DNA from: Nitrospirota bacterium
Lineage (GTDB): Bacteria > Nitrospirota > Thermodesulfovibrionia > UBA6902 > DSMQ01
Direction of reading: 5' to 3'
NCBI GenBank assembly: GCA_016208965.1
Contig: JACQXB010000023.1
Coordinates: forward strand, 1-64,000
Length of the DNA stretch: 64,000 bases
Positions 43,663-55,413 of this stretch are shown here, one piece after another. The translations under genes and the position numbers were made by a program. Below the pieces are notes generated by a model. That model did not search any database. It was not told the DNA's origin and saw nothing but the letters and a program-made list of their open reading frames with translations. The first letter of the stretch is position 1. The number at the start of each line of letters is the position of its first letter.

Positions 43663-44070
43663 CTAATCCAAATACTTCCGTGGATCGGTGACTTTCCCTT
43701 CAATTGCAGATACTGCTACAGAGGCCGGAGAGGCCAAAATTACTTTTGCATTCAGGCCTCCCATTCTTCCTAAAAAATTTCTATTATTTGAACTGATAAG
43801 TGTGTCATTATCTGCTACTAAGCCACCGTTTATCCCCGAACATAATCCACATGCAGGGTGTATGATAATTGCTCCAGCCTCTGCAAGAGTCGCTATAATA
43901 CCTTTTTGAATTGCCTCAAGATATACTTTTCTTGACGCTGGTGTTACAATAAATTCTACACGATCATTGACTTTTCGATTTTTTAATATAGAGGCGGCAA
44001 CCTGCAAATCTTCTAAACGGCCATTAGTACACGAGCCAAGAAACGCTTTTCGTATTTCTTTGCCTTCTAC
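43663..44070 (-). pseudogene. C-terminal fragment of an aconitase-family dehydratase (LeuC-like)
   Basis: The frame is open from 44070 and reads EGKEIRKAFLGSCTNGRLEDLQVAASILKNRKV, VTPASRKVYLEAI, PACGLCSGINGG and SNNRNFLGRMGG...VTDPRKYLD. These are the 4Fe-4S Cys motifs and terminal region of 3-isopropylmalate/homoaconitate dehydratase large subunits. Only about 136 of roughly 420 residues remain. An in-frame stop lies upstream, and leuD is absent. Confidence 0.8.
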
Positions 44071-44268
44071 TCAGGTGTCTCTATTTACTCCTCACGTATT
44101 CACGTATTCCAGGGACACCATACTTAATTCTATTGTCATTCTTTTTGGTTCATGCTTCAGGTGACATCAGACTCTGGCTCTTTTTTGAGACTTACTTTAA
44201 ACTTTGCCGCTAAAGCATTCTTGTTTTTTTTATACAAGAAGAAAATAGATAAATATCTCCCTGCATCA
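44071..44268. repeat. GGTGTCTC ... GGGACACC inverted repeat region
   Basis: CAGGTGTCTCTATTTACTCC and TCCAGGGACACCATACTTA form an imperfect inverted repeat with a CACGTATTCACGTATT core. It lies next to the leuC truncation point and may mark the insertion that cut the gene. Confidence 0.45.
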
Positions 44269-45756
44269 TTATTCCATCTTTTTTTCTATGAACGCATCCC
44301 TCAATAGTTTGCTCTGTCTCTCAAAAGCCTGTCTCGGATTTTTAGGGTCTTTCATAAGGGAAATTTCCTGAGTGATGAGCCTTGCAAGGTTAAGCACATG
44401 GGTATCTACTTTTGCAGATTCTCTTTTGTAAAGGGGATGGTCTTTGTTTATGTAGATTGTTGTCTCTTCAGAAAAGACCTCAGGACCGTCTTCTCCAAAG
44501 CTGTCTACACAGCAAGAAACACCTATCTCCCCAAACTTTATTCTCTTTATTACAGCATTTGGTGTTAACTGCTTTACTTTTGGTTTTTTCTTTTTCTTGG
44601 TTTTTTCTGCCTTTACGATTTTTTCAGACATTTCGGGATGAACTGTCTCTGTTATCCCCCCCTTTGATGTTGTTGTTGCTGCTCCTCCGATGCCTTTTGT
44701 CTCCTCTCCTATCGGCAACGCTCCGAAAGGGGATAAATCAGGGTTTGAAGCTAATGACTTATATATCCTCTGAAGCGCCTCTTTTAAGGCACGGCTGACT
44801 TTCCTGCCTTCTTTTTTGCCGGTAAGTCTTTGAAGAACAGTTTTTACATCTGCCATAACCTTTTCCATAACTTTCTGGAATGATTCGTATTCAGGAGAAT
44901 CTTTTATAAAACCTGTTCTGTCGCTTGTAATCGGTAAAAAGTCTGCGTTTACCTCTCCTCTTATCCTTATCATTACCCTTCCCCATGTCTCCATGCCAAA
45001 AAGTTCGCGTTTTACAGTTACCTGTTTTACCTTAACCTCTATTCCAACGTCCTTAGTCGTTGAGGCGGTATCGGGGAGTACTACTATCTCCCCTGTAACG
45101 GGACCAAAACTTGTTCCTTCAATAAATGGAATTCTATGTCCTGTAAGACTTCTTGGGGTAATGGTATGACTATTAATCCTCACCCTGAAATGAGGCGCCT
45201 TTAAAGGTGTCCCTTCAATTATTTTTGCCTCTATATCCTTTGGATCAAACCTCCTGCTTAATCCTATAAGTATGACAGTTGTCCCGCTTTCCTTACGGAA
45301 ATCAGGCGGTAATATTTCAAGGGGAAGATGCCAAATGTCTCTGGTTTTTCCCCATTCCTCTTTGTCAAAAATTACCCTTGCTGCAAAATCATTGTTTTTT
45401 GTTATTACCTCAAATCGTTTGCACGCTGAGAGACTTGCGAACTTTCCAATGCCAAACTGTCCGATTCTGTCCCTGCCGTAAACCGGAGATTTCGGGGCAT
45501 AGAGTTTCTGCTGAGAGCCTATATTAAAATATTGCTTGAGACCGTCTCTATCCATGCCCGTCCCGTTATCCCTGATTTCAATTATATCATCGGTAACAAT
45601 AACCTCAACAACCGTTGCATCTGCATCATAGCCGTTATTTACAAGCTCTCTTATAAATTCAATGCTCTCTGTATAAAGCCTCTCCCCAATAGTGATGATG
45701 TGGCTTTTATCAATAGTTACCAGGATGTATTCGCTGCCTTGATGTCCTTCAGTCAT
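44269..45756 (-). CDS. GHKL (Hsp90/MORC-like) ATPase with C-terminal extension
   Basis: Residues 20-250 form a GHKL ATPase: the N-box ESIEFIRELVNNGYDADAT, G1 DNGTGMDRDGL and GRDRIGQFGIGKFASLSAC, then S5-fold strands. A Lys-rich linker (KAEKTKKKKKPKVKQL, about 375-390) follows. The C-terminal ~100 residues include SCCVDSFGEDGPEVFSEETTIYINKDHPLY, which is also seen at the end of some defence-related ATP-binding proteins. It is a single gene at the edge of the accessory region. Function is unknown; a role in defence or DNA transactions is possible but only inferred. Confidence 0.75.
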   Translation of the reverse strand: MTEGHQGSEYILVTIDKSHIITIGERLYTESIEFIRELVNNGYDADATVVEVIVTDDIIEIRDNGTGMDRDGLKQYFNIGSQQKLYAPKSPVYGRDRIGQFGIGKFASLSACKRFEVITKNNDFAARVIFDKEEWGKTRDIWHLPLEILPPDFRKESGTTVILIGLSRRFDPKDIEAKIIEGTPLKAPHFRVRINSHTITPRSLTGHRIPFIEGTSFGPVTGEIVVLPDTASTTKDVGIEVKVKQVTVKRELFGMETWGRVMIRIRGEVNADFLPITSDRTGFIKDSPEYESFQKVMEKVMADVKTVLQRLTGKKEGRKVSRALKEALQRIYKSLASNPDLSPFGALPIGEETKGIGGAATTTSKGGITETVHPEMSEKIVKAEKTKKKKKPKVKQLTPNAVIKRIKFGEIGVSCCVDSFGEDGPEVFSEETTIYINKDHPLYKRESAKVDTHVLNLARLITQEISLMKDPKNPRQAFERQSKLLRDAFIEKKME

Positions 45757-45883
45757 TTTTGTATTCTCATCCTACCACAATTAAATGACAATTAAAAGGT
45801 CCTAATCGATTGAAATTTCTCTATACCATCCATGAGTTCGGCATAAATATCTTCAACCTCTCCCGGAAAGTTTCACCTGCAGA

Positions 45884-45913
45884 TTGACACCGCTGTTTTA
45901 GATGTGATAGGCT
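45884..45913 (+). promoter_or_regulatory. Probable promoter of the TPR gene
   Basis: TTGACA (45884-45889), an 18-base spacer and TAGGCT (45908-45913), followed by ATG 45925. No clear ribosome site lies before the ATG. Confidence 0.4.
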
Positions 45914-45924
45914 TTTTATAAGCT

Positions 45925-47019
45925 ATGGATAAATCAGCAATCATAAAAAAGGCACAGAAGTATACTGCACAGGGTGATATAGACAAAGCCATCGCTGAAT
46001 GGCAAAAACTCCTTGCGGATGATAAAGACGGCAATATCCATAATGTAATAGGTGATTTATATCTAAAAAAAAGAGATAAAGAAAACGCCATTGAGGCCTT
46101 TAAGAAGGCTGCCGACTTCTTCAGAAAAGATGGTTTTTATCTAAAGGCTATTGCTATATATAAAAAAATCCTCAATATAGATCCATCAGATATATTAAGC
46201 CTTATTGCCCTGGGAGAGCTTAACGCAGAAAAGGGCTTAATAGGAACTGCTAATGAGTATTTCCTCGCTGCAGCAGAGATATTTACAAAAGAAGGCTCCA
46301 TAGAAAAGGTATTGGATATATATAAAAAGATGCTCAGTTTTTCCCCATCTGATATACCCTTAAAGATAAAGGAATATAAAAAACTTCTTGGCAGTATATA
46401 TCTCAAAGGGGGGATAAAGGATAAGGCATGGGAATGGTTGTCGACTTTTATAGAGGAGTTAATCCTTTTAAAAAAGTGGGATGAGGCACTTGAACTCCTC
46501 GGGAATTTTAGTGGTTTCAATCCAATAGAAGTTAAGAGACATATTATAAGTATCTATAATGGAAAAGGTGATAACGATAGGGTAATAAAGGAAATGCTTG
46601 ATCTTGCAGGGCTATACGAAGGCAATGGTCTCTTAAAAGAAGCCCTTCAGTTATACGAAGATCTTCTGGAGTTGGCTCCTTCTCTGAAATCAGCAAGAGA
46701 AAAAATCAGTGAACTTAGAAAAACCATTGGAGAGGAGATAATGCCTCCTGAGGTGAAGCCTGTTATTATTAAAGAGAGCAGGATACCATTAGAAGAATCT
46801 ATCCCCCCCCATGCTACCCCCAACGCCTTAAAAGAAGGTCTGGAAGAAGCAGAGTTTTATATTCAACAGGACCTTAAAGATGAAGCTATAAACATCTACG
46901 AGGGGCTGCTATCTACCTTTCCTGATGACAAAGAGATAGCAGAGAGGCTCCGTTTACTTAAATATTCTGAAGGAAAGAAGCATGTTAAAACCAAAAAAGA
47001 CAGGGTGTCGTATATATAA
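45925..47019 (+). CDS. Tetratricopeptide-repeat protein
   Basis: The 364-residue protein consists of about seven TPR helical pairs. Examples are IIKKAQKYTAQGDIDKAIAEWQKLL, NVIGDLYLKKRDKENAIEAFKKAADFF, KAIAIYKKILNIDPSD and AEFYIQQDLKDEAINIYEGLL. It has no signal peptide or enzymatic domain, so it is a cytoplasmic scaffold. It is followed, after a 248-bp repeat, by an ExeA-like ATPase. Linked TPR/ExeA genes are common in type IV pilus and secretion loci, but pilin genes are not in the window. Confidence 0.85.
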   Translation: MDKSAIIKKAQKYTAQGDIDKAIAEWQKLLADDKDGNIHNVIGDLYLKKRDKENAIEAFKKAADFFRKDGFYLKAIAIYKKILNIDPSDILSLIALGELNAEKGLIGTANEYFLAAAEIFTKEGSIEKVLDIYKKMLSFSPSDIPLKIKEYKKLLGSIYLKGGIKDKAWEWLSTFIEELILLKKWDEALELLGNFSGFNPIEVKRHIISIYNGKGDNDRVIKEMLDLAGLYEGNGLLKEALQLYEDLLELAPSLKSAREKISELRKTIGEEIMPPEVKPVIIKESRIPLEESIPPHATPNALKEGLEEAEFYIQQDLKDEAINIYEGLLSTFPDDKEIAERLRLLKYSEGKKHVKTKKDRVSYI

Positions 47020-47020
47020 A

Positions 47021-47268
47021 CTAATGCAAACGCATTAAGTAAAGTATGAACCATAACGGTTCATACTAAAGTTACAAAAGTAAAATGAATACAATTAAAA
47101 AATCCCCCTTCATCCCCCTTTTACAAAGGTATGAACCAGAGCGGTTCATACCAAAGGGGGAGATTCCTTACGTTCCCCTCTTTAGCAAAGCCATACTTTG
47201 TTCCCCTCTTTGGCAAAGAGGGGTGAGGGGAGATTTTATGTAAACTAATTTAATGCGTTTGTATTAAG
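47021..47268. mobile_element. ~248-bp composite palindromic element, copy B (inverted)
   Basis: Starts CTAATGCAAACGCATTAAG and ends TTTAATGCGTTTGTATTAAG. The order of internal palindromes is the mirror of copy A (31465-31712), and the two are highly similar when one is reversed. It starts two bases after the TPR stop codon. Confidence 0.85.
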
Positions 47269-47302
47269 TTGCGTATAACGCGTTACGGCTCACAGAGGCA
47301 AT

Positions 47303-48163
47303 ATGGATTGCTTAGAATTTTATAGTTTAAGACAGCAGCCCTTCTCAAACACTGTTGAGACAAAATTTTACTACAATAGCCAGCAGCACGCAGAGGCTAT
47401 GGTACGGCTAAAATACGCAATTGACACCATGAAGGGGCTTGCTGTTGTAGTGGGAGACATTGGCACAGGCAAGACAACACTTGCCAGAAAGATGATTGAT
47501 GAGCTTGATGAAACAAAATATGAGTCAGCCCTGCTTGTTGTAATTCACTCATCTATTACAACAGAATGGCTTATGAGAAAGATTGCCATACAGATCGGGG
47601 TACAAAATCCTGCAAGCATAAAATCAGAGCTGTTGGGGCAGGTTTATGAGAGATTAACCGAAGTCTATGAGGCAGGACTAAAGCCTGTTATCCTTATAGA
47701 CGAAGTACAGATGCTTCAGTCACGCGAGATTATGGAAGAATTCAGAGGGCTTCTTAATATGGATGTCCCAGAAGGGAAGCTTGTGACTTTTGTGTTTTTT
47801 GGTCTTCCAGAGTTGGATGAGGTTCTATCTCTGGATGAACCCCTCAGACAGCGTATTGCTGTCAAATGCAGGTTAAAGGCATATACTGAAGATATAACAA
47901 GCGATTATATAAGACACAGACTTAAGGTTGCAGGATGTGACCATAACGTCTTTACAGAAGAGGCTATCAAAGCCATTTATCTTTACTCTAATGGAGTTCC
48001 ACGACTGATAAATACAGTTTGCGACAATGCCCTTCTTGAAGGATACATTCTTAAGAAAAAAGAGATCGACAGGGGCATCATTGAATCCGTTGCTGTCAGC
48101 CTTGGACTAAAAATAGAACCAACTCCAAAAGTTCATAAAGAACCGCACGCAGGGATATTGTAG
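47303..48163 (+). CDS. ExeA/GspA-like AAA ATPase
   Basis: The 286-residue protein opens with FYSLRQQPFSNTVETKFYY, the hallmark of the ExeA family. It has Walker A VVGDIGTGKTTLAR, Walker B PVILIDEVQML, a sensor stretch FFGLPELDEVL and NGVPRLINTVCDNALL in the lid. Homologues assemble secretin or pilus machinery, or act in MSHA-type loci. It has no peptidoglycan-binding C-terminus. The last 15 codons are partly duplicated downstream. Confidence 0.88.
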   Translation: MDCLEFYSLRQQPFSNTVETKFYYNSQQHAEAMVRLKYAIDTMKGLAVVVGDIGTGKTTLARKMIDELDETKYESALLVVIHSSITTEWLMRKIAIQIGVQNPASIKSELLGQVYERLTEVYEAGLKPVILIDEVQMLQSREIMEEFRGLLNMDVPEGKLVTFVFFGLPELDEVLSLDEPLRQRIAVKCRLKAYTEDITSDYIRHRLKVAGCDHNVFTEEAIKAIYLYSNGVPRLINTVCDNALLEGYILKKKEIDRGIIESVAVSLGLKIEPTPKVHKEPHAGIL

Positions 48164-48223
48164 TTTCAGGCAAATATGCTAAAAATAGAACTAACTCCAA
48201 AAGTTCATAAAGAACTACTATAA
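48108..48223. repeat. Tandem duplication of the ExeA-like gene tail
   Basis: The sequence from CTAAAAATAGAACC at 48108 (encoding LKIEPTPKVHKE) recurs at 48179-48220 with four or five changes, reading LKIELTPKVHKELL. The unit length is 71 bases. Confidence 0.8.
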
Positions 48224-48224
48224 C

Positions 48225-48986
48225 TCATATATTTTCTTTGAAATCATTTTCCTCAAGTAATGGATTAACAAAGAGTTTTTCAATCTTTATTGAAAACCTG
48301 TAGTTGCCTGCCTCAACCTTCAAGTTAGACGAATACCAGAAGTCTCCGGCTTTCTTTGGCTCTTCATAGAGAATATATATCTTTTTATCTCTAACTATAA
48401 GCTCCTGGCTTTTTGGTAAAAGCGTTAGATTATCAAGATGTATCTCTCTATTCTCTGCCCTTATAATGTACTCCCTTTCATCTTTGTACATAACAGAATT
48501 TTCAAGACCATCCCACCAGAATATAGAAAGATAGAGGTTCCTGCTAAATTCCCTTAAATTAATAACCAGTTTTTCATTAAGCTTGTTATTACCTTTGCCT
48601 GACAGGTTATATACCACCCCGTCTTTTACGAGGAAGTTCCCCACAGGTATACCTAATGTATACAATCTTATGTGTAGCCAGTTAGGTCTCTTAAGAAGCA
48701 CAGATGCATCAACATATGTATAAGTGTTGTTGTCCTTCTCCGTAGCTACGGCTACAATTACCTTCAATGTCTCAACATCTTTGCTGGCAATGGCAATAAT
48801 CTCATCAAGTGTAAGGTCTATGTCTTTGTATAGAGATGGGGGTGCGACCTTAGGTGCACAACCTACATAAAAAGTGAGAAGTAAGAAGTAAGAAGTAATC
48901 CCGATTAATCGGGACCACTTCCCACTTCCTACTTCCCAGTTATTCAAGATACTAAAAAAATAGTATCTCAAGTGCCTCATGGACAT
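48225..48986 (-). CDS. DUF4292/LolB-like outer-membrane lipoprotein
   Basis: The product of about 253 residues has a putative lipobox at FYVGC, then a LolA/LolB-type fold (DASVLLKRPNWLHIRLYTLGIPVGNFLVKDGVVYNLS). It ends with a strand-rich half (LKVEAGNYRFSIKIEKLFVNPLLEE). Its role is probably in lipoprotein or outer-membrane biogenesis. ATG 48986 lies inside the 3' end of radA (35-base overlap). The signal region NWEVGSGKWSRLIGITSYFLLLTFYV is entirely encoded by a GAAGTAAGAAGT/ACTTCCTACTTC inverted repeat with a CCCGATTAATCGGG hairpin at its centre. Confidence 0.8.
   Translation of the reverse strand: MSMRHLRYYFFSILNNWEVGSGKWSRLIGITSYFLLLTFYVGCAPKVAPPSLYKDIDLTLDEIIAIASKDVETLKVIVAVATEKDNNTYTYVDASVLLKRPNWLHIRLYTLGIPVGNFLVKDGVVYNLSGKGNNKLNEKLVINLREFSRNLYLSIFWWDGLENSVMYKDEREYIIRAENREIHLDNLTLLPKSQELIVRDKKIYILYEEPKKAGDFWYSSNLKVEAGNYRFSIKIEKLFVNPLLEENDFKENI
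48873..48946. repeat. GAAGTAAGAAGT inverted repeat forming a signal peptide
   Basis: GTGAGAAGTAAGAAGTAAGA and CACTTCCCACTTCCTACTTC flank CCCGATTAATCGGG. It belongs to the same family as 27817-27945 in envC. Confidence 0.85.
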
Positions 48987-50292
48987 TCTTCGCCCCTATA
49001 ATCTCAATGTTTAATCCCTTAATGTTATTGGCATTGCCAGCAGGTATAACACCTCTTTTAAAACCTAACTTCATGGCCTCTTTAATCCTTACCTCTGCCT
49101 GGCTTATCGCCCTTATCTCTCCAGAAAGTCCAACCTCTCCAAAAACAAATGTATTAGGCTCTACAGCCATATTTTTAAAAGAAGATGCAATAGCAGTAAC
49201 AACTGCCATATCCACAGACGGTTCATCTATTCTTAATCCACCAACAACATTGACAAATACATCCATACTGCCAAGGTGCATGCCGATACGTTTTTCAAGA
49301 ACAGCAACAAGAAGATTAACTCTCTGATAATCAACACCGAGCGCTGTCCTCCTTGGAAGCCCGAACCCTGATGTAGATGTCAGTGCCTGGAGCTCAACCA
49401 GCAATGGCCTTGTGCCTTCAAGACTTGCTGTAACTACTGAGCCGGGGACATTAAGCGGTCTTTCAGAGAGGAAAAGTTCAGATGGATTCTCTACTTCTTT
49501 AAGCCCTGATTCGCTCATCTCAAATACACCAATCTCATTCGTAGAGCCAAATCTATTTTTTACTGCCCTGAGGATCCTGAAAGGTCCTCCCTTATCTCCT
49601 TCAAAATAAAGGACTGTGTCAACGATATGTTCAAGGACCCGCGGACCTGCGATAGCGCCTTCTTTGGTAACATGCCCTATTATAAAAATAGGTATGTGAT
49701 GCTTTTTAGCGAAAAACATAAGTTTTGTTGCACACTCCCTTATCTGACTTACAGAGCCTGGAGCTGACAGAAGGTCTGAGGAGAATGTTGTCTGGATGGA
49801 GTCAACGACAACTGCATTTGGTTCAATTTCCTCTGCCACAGAGATTATACCTTCAAGCAATGTTTCAGGCAGTAAAACCACATTGGAAGATTTGAACGTT
49901 AACCTGTCCGCCCTGAGCTTTATTTGTTCAGGAGATTCTTCCCCTGATACATACAGTGTTTTGCCTAACTTTGTTAGTCCCCGAATCGCCTGAAGCAAAA
50001 GGGTTGATTTCCCTATGCCTGGGTCCCCGCCTATAAGCACAATAGATCCCGGCACAACGCCTCCACCTAATGCCCTGTCAAACTCTTTGATTTCAGTAGA
50101 GTATCGGATGCCTGTTGAAGAAGAAATCTCAGAAAGGATAACAGGGGTAGCTGTCTCGGCCTTTCTGAGTTTGGTAATATTTTTTTCTTCTACAAAACTG
50201 TTCCATGCACCACAGTCAGGACACTTTCCGAGCCACTTAGGAGATGAATAGCCACAACTCTGACATTGATAGAAGATCTTGGGACGCGGCAT
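48952..50292 (-). CDS. radA: DNA repair protein RadA
   Basis: This 446-residue RecA-like protein processes recombination intermediates. It has an N-terminal zinc finger (CQSCGYSSPKWLGKCPDCGAWNSF), Walker A GGDPGIGKSTLLLQ, the KNRFGSTNEIGVFEM motif and a C-terminal Lon-like domain (GGLRIDEPSVDMAV...VFGEVGLSGEIR). Its ATG overlaps the gyrA stop codon. It is unusual in being operonic with gyrA. Confidence 0.96.
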   Translation of the reverse strand: MPRPKIFYQCQSCGYSSPKWLGKCPDCGAWNSFVEEKNITKLRKAETATPVILSEISSSTGIRYSTEIKEFDRALGGGVVPGSIVLIGGDPGIGKSTLLLQAIRGLTKLGKTLYVSGEESPEQIKLRADRLTFKSSNVVLLPETLLEGIISVAEEIEPNAVVVDSIQTTFSSDLLSAPGSVSQIRECATKLMFFAKKHHIPIFIIGHVTKEGAIAGPRVLEHIVDTVLYFEGDKGGPFRILRAVKNRFGSTNEIGVFEMSESGLKEVENPSELFLSERPLNVPGSVVTASLEGTRPLLVELQALTSTSGFGLPRRTALGVDYQRVNLLVAVLEKRIGMHLGSMDVFVNVVGGLRIDEPSVDMAVVTAIASSFKNMAVEPNTFVFGEVGLSGEIRAISQAEVRIKEAMKLGFKRGVIPAGNANNIKGLNIEIIGAKNVHEALEILFF

Positions 50293-52715
50293 CAGTTCTC
50301 TTCTTCTTTTTCGCTCTCAGGTACCCTGGCAACACTTACAACCTTATCATCTTTTCCGAGGTCTATGAGTCTCACACCCTGCGTATTCCTGCCAATTGTG
50401 GAAATATTTGACGCCTTAAGCCTGATGATCTTCCCGCTGCTTGCAATAATCATTATCTCATCCTCAGTAGTAACCTGCAGTACGCCTACCACTTTTCCGT
50501 TCCTTGGTGTCACCTTTATAGTGATTACCCCTTTGCCGGCCCTGCTCTGGACACGATATTTATCTAAGGGTGTCCTCTTGCCGTAGCCATTTTCTGTCAC
50601 TGTAAGCAATGTTGCCTTTTCATCTAAAACATCTGCTGATACTACTTTATCTTTAGGCTGAAGCCTTATACCTCTTACCCCATGCGCAACCCTGCCTATC
50701 TCTCTTACATTTTCTTCCTTGAATCTTATTGATAAACCTTCTCTGGTGCTAAGGACAATATCTTGTTTACCGTCTGTTATTCTTACGCCGATTAATTCAT
50801 CGTCAGGGTCAAGATTTATTGCATTTATCCCCTTGGTCCGTGGGTTGCTATAAGCGCTAAGCGCTGTCTTTTTTACAACCCCTTTCTCAGTTGCCATGAA
50901 TAAATAAAGCCCTTCTTTGAATTCCTTTACAGGAAGGACTGTTGTTATGTTCTCACCTTCTACCAACTGAAGAAGGTTTACAATTGCCTTGCCCTTTGCA
51001 GCCCTGCCTGCCTCTGGTATCTGATACACCTTAAGCCAGTAAAGTCTTCCTTTATTTGTGAAGAAAAGAAGGTAGTCATGCGTAGAGGCAGTAAAGAGCT
51101 GTTCAACAAAATCTTCTTCTCTTGTCTCCATTCCGATAAGTCCCTTCCCACCCCTTCGCTGGCTTTTGTAAAGGCTGAGCGGATTACGTTTTATATAACC
51201 CTGATGAGAAATGGTGATAACCATCTCTTCCTCTGTTATGAGGTCTTCTATGGTTATCTCCTTTGCCTCTCCTGTTATCTCTGTCCTTCTTGGGTCAGCA
51301 TAATTCTTTTTTATCTCAACCGATTCTTCTTTTATTATGTTATTTACCAATGCATCGCTTGCAAGGATTGCCTTTAACCTCTCAATATCTTTAAGTGTAT
51401 CCTTATAATCCCTTATAATCTTTTCCCTCTCAAGCCCGGTGAGCCTCTGCAGTTTCATATCAAGGATTGCCTGTGCCTGAACCTTTGTCAGTGGGAATTT
51501 TTTGATTAACCCCTCAAGCGCCTCCTCAGGACTCTTTGATTTTCTTATGAGACTTATAACCTCATCAAGATGGTCAAGGGCAATCTTTAATCCTTCAAGT
51601 ATGTGAGCCTTTTCCTCTGCCTTTCTTAATTCAAATCTTGTCTTCCTTGCTATAACATCCCGCCTGTGCGCAAGGAAATACGAAAGAATTCTTTTAATGT
51701 CTAAAACCTTTGGCTGGCTATTCACAATTGTAAGCATTATTATGCCAAAAGTGGACTCCATTGCAGTGTGCTTGTAAAGCTGATTAAGCACCACCTGTGC
51801 CAGCTCTCCGCGCTTAAGCTCTACAACAACCCTTATACCTTCCCTATCAGATTCATCTCTGATGTCTGATATGCCTTCAATCTTTTTCTCGCGCACAAGC
51901 TCTGCAATCTTCTCTATAAGCCTTGCCTTATTTACCTGATACGGAAGCTCTGTGACTATTATGCTTTCACTTTTCCCCTCCTGCTCAATCTCTGCCTTTG
52001 CCCTGATTTTGATAAGCCCTCTGCCTGTAGTATATGCATCAACAATGCCCTGTCTTCCGTGAATGATTCCGCCTGTTGGGAAGTCAGGTCCTTTAATTAC
52101 CTTCAAGAGCTTCTCAACCGCTGTATCAGGATTGTCTATCATCAATAAAAGTCCGTCAATAATTTCTCCAAGATTATGAGGCGGTATATTAGTAGCCATT
52201 CCAACTGCAATGCCTGATGAGCCGTTAATTATAAGGTTTGGAATCTTTGACGGCAGTACCACAGGCTCTTCTGTGGTCTCATCAAAGTTTGTCACAAAGT
52301 CAACGGTTTCCTTGTCTATGTCTGCAAGTATCTCCTCTGCAATTTTCATAAGGCGCGCCTCTGTATACCTGTAAGCCGCTGGCGGGTCGCCGTCTATGGA
52401 GCCAAAGTTTCCCTGTCCGTCAATAAGTGGATAGCGCATATTAAAGTCCTGAGCAAGCCTTACAAGCGTATCATAAACAGCAGAATCGCCATGCGGGTGG
52501 TACTTCTTAAGCACCTCTCCGACAACGCCTGCACACTTTGAATATCTCTTTCCCGGCAGAAGCCCTTCTCTAAGCATTGCATAAAGGATTCTTCTCTGCA
52601 CAGGCTTAAGCCCGTCTCTTACCTCAGGAAGCGCCCTTCCAATAATTACGCTCATTGCGTAATCAAGGTAGCTGACCTTCATCTCTTCTTCAATGTTTAT
52701 CATTAAGTTAGACAT
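50292..52715 (-). CDS. gyrA: DNA gyrase subunit A
   Basis: This 807-residue type IIA topoisomerase subunit has [26 protein letters not shown], the catalytic Tyr in [10 protein letters not shown], and beta-pinwheel repeats. The GyrA box QRRGGKG is at about residue 520 and distinguishes it from ParC. It acts with GyrB to supercoil DNA. It is downstream of gyrB, with a ~200-base repeat-filled gap. Confidence 0.97.
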   Translation of the reverse strand: MSNLMINIEEEMKVSYLDYAMSVIIGRALPEVRDGLKPVQRRILYAMLREGLLPGKRYSKCAGVVGEVLKKYHPHGDSAVYDTLVRLAQDFNMRYPLIDGQGNFGSIDGDPPAAYRYTEARLMKIAEEILADIDKETVDFVTNFDETTEEPVVLPSKIPNLIINGSSGIAVGMATNIPPHNLGEIIDGLLLMIDNPDTAVEKLLKVIKGPDFPTGGIIHGRQGIVDAYTTGRGLIKIRAKAEIEQEGKSESIIVTELPYQVNKARLIEKIAELVREKKIEGISDIRDESDREGIRVVVELKRGELAQVVLNQLYKHTAMESTFGIIMLTIVNSQPKVLDIKRILSYFLAHRRDVIARKTRFELRKAEEKAHILEGLKIALDHLDEVISLIRKSKSPEEALEGLIKKFPLTKVQAQAILDMKLQRLTGLEREKIIRDYKDTLKDIERLKAILASDALVNNIIKEESVEIKKNYADPRRTEITGEAKEITIEDLITEEEMVITISHQGYIKRNPLSLYKSQRRGGKGLIGMETREEDFVEQLFTASTHDYLLFFTNKGRLYWLKVYQIPEAGRAAKGKAIVNLLQLVEGENITTVLPVKEFKEGLYLFMATEKGVVKKTALSAYSNPRTKGINAINLDPDDELIGVRITDGKQDIVLSTREGLSIRFKEENVREIGRVAHGVRGIRLQPKDKVVSADVLDEKATLLTVTENGYGKRTPLDKYRVQSRAGKGVITIKVTPRNGKVVGVLQVTTEDEIMIIASSGKIIRLKASNISTIGRNTQGVRLIDLGKDDKVVSVARVPESEKEEEN

Positions 52716-52915
52716 TTATTCTCCTTTTGATGCACGATGCACGATACAGGATGCACGATTCACGCTGACACTTAGACACTCTGATGCTTTGACACTCTGA
52801 TATGATATGTCTCTAAATTATTACATAAGTGTCAAAGGGTCAAAGTATCAAAGTATCAAAGACTCTGACACTGTGTCCTGTATCATGCATCTTGAATCTT
52901 GTATCAATTTACTTT
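52716..52915. repeat. Micro-repeat arrays between gyrB and gyrA
   Basis: Two kinds are nested. GATGCACGATACAGGATGC-type units lie at 52730-52762 and their complement (TGTATCATGCATCTTGAATC) at 52876-52905. GACACTCTGATGCTTTGACACTC lies at about 52771-52800, with the inverted TGTCAAAGGGTCAAAGTATC array at 52828-52875. The whole region can fold as one large hairpin. Confidence 0.8.
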
Positions 52916-55318
<2,403 letters not shown>

Positions 55319-55340
55319 TTATCTCCTCTCTCTAAAGGCA

Positions 55341-55404
55341 GTGAATAATAGCTATTAGCTATTAGCTATTAGCTTTTAGTTTTTAGCTTATCGCTTATTA
55401 GCTT
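55341..55404. repeat. AGCTATT heptamer repeats between dnaN and gyrB
   Basis: Seven to eight tandem imperfect units (AGCTATT, AGCTATT, AGCTATT, AGCTTTT, AGTTTTT, AGCTTAT, CGCTTATT, AGCTTACAGC). It is the same style of micro-repeat as in rsmG and bioA. Confidence 0.75.
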
Positions 55405-55413
55405 ACAGCTTTT

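Noticed and set aside
45806-45876. Short minus-strand frame NFPGEVEDIYAELMDGIEK upstream of the TPR gene
   Set aside because: About 26 codons with stops on both sides and no recognisable family; may be a gene tail but cannot be supported.
55341-55404. Possible CRISPR-like short tandem repeats (AGCTATT units)
   Set aside because: Units are seven bases with no unique spacers, and the array is inside the dnaN-gyrB gap; it is a micro-satellite-type repeat.
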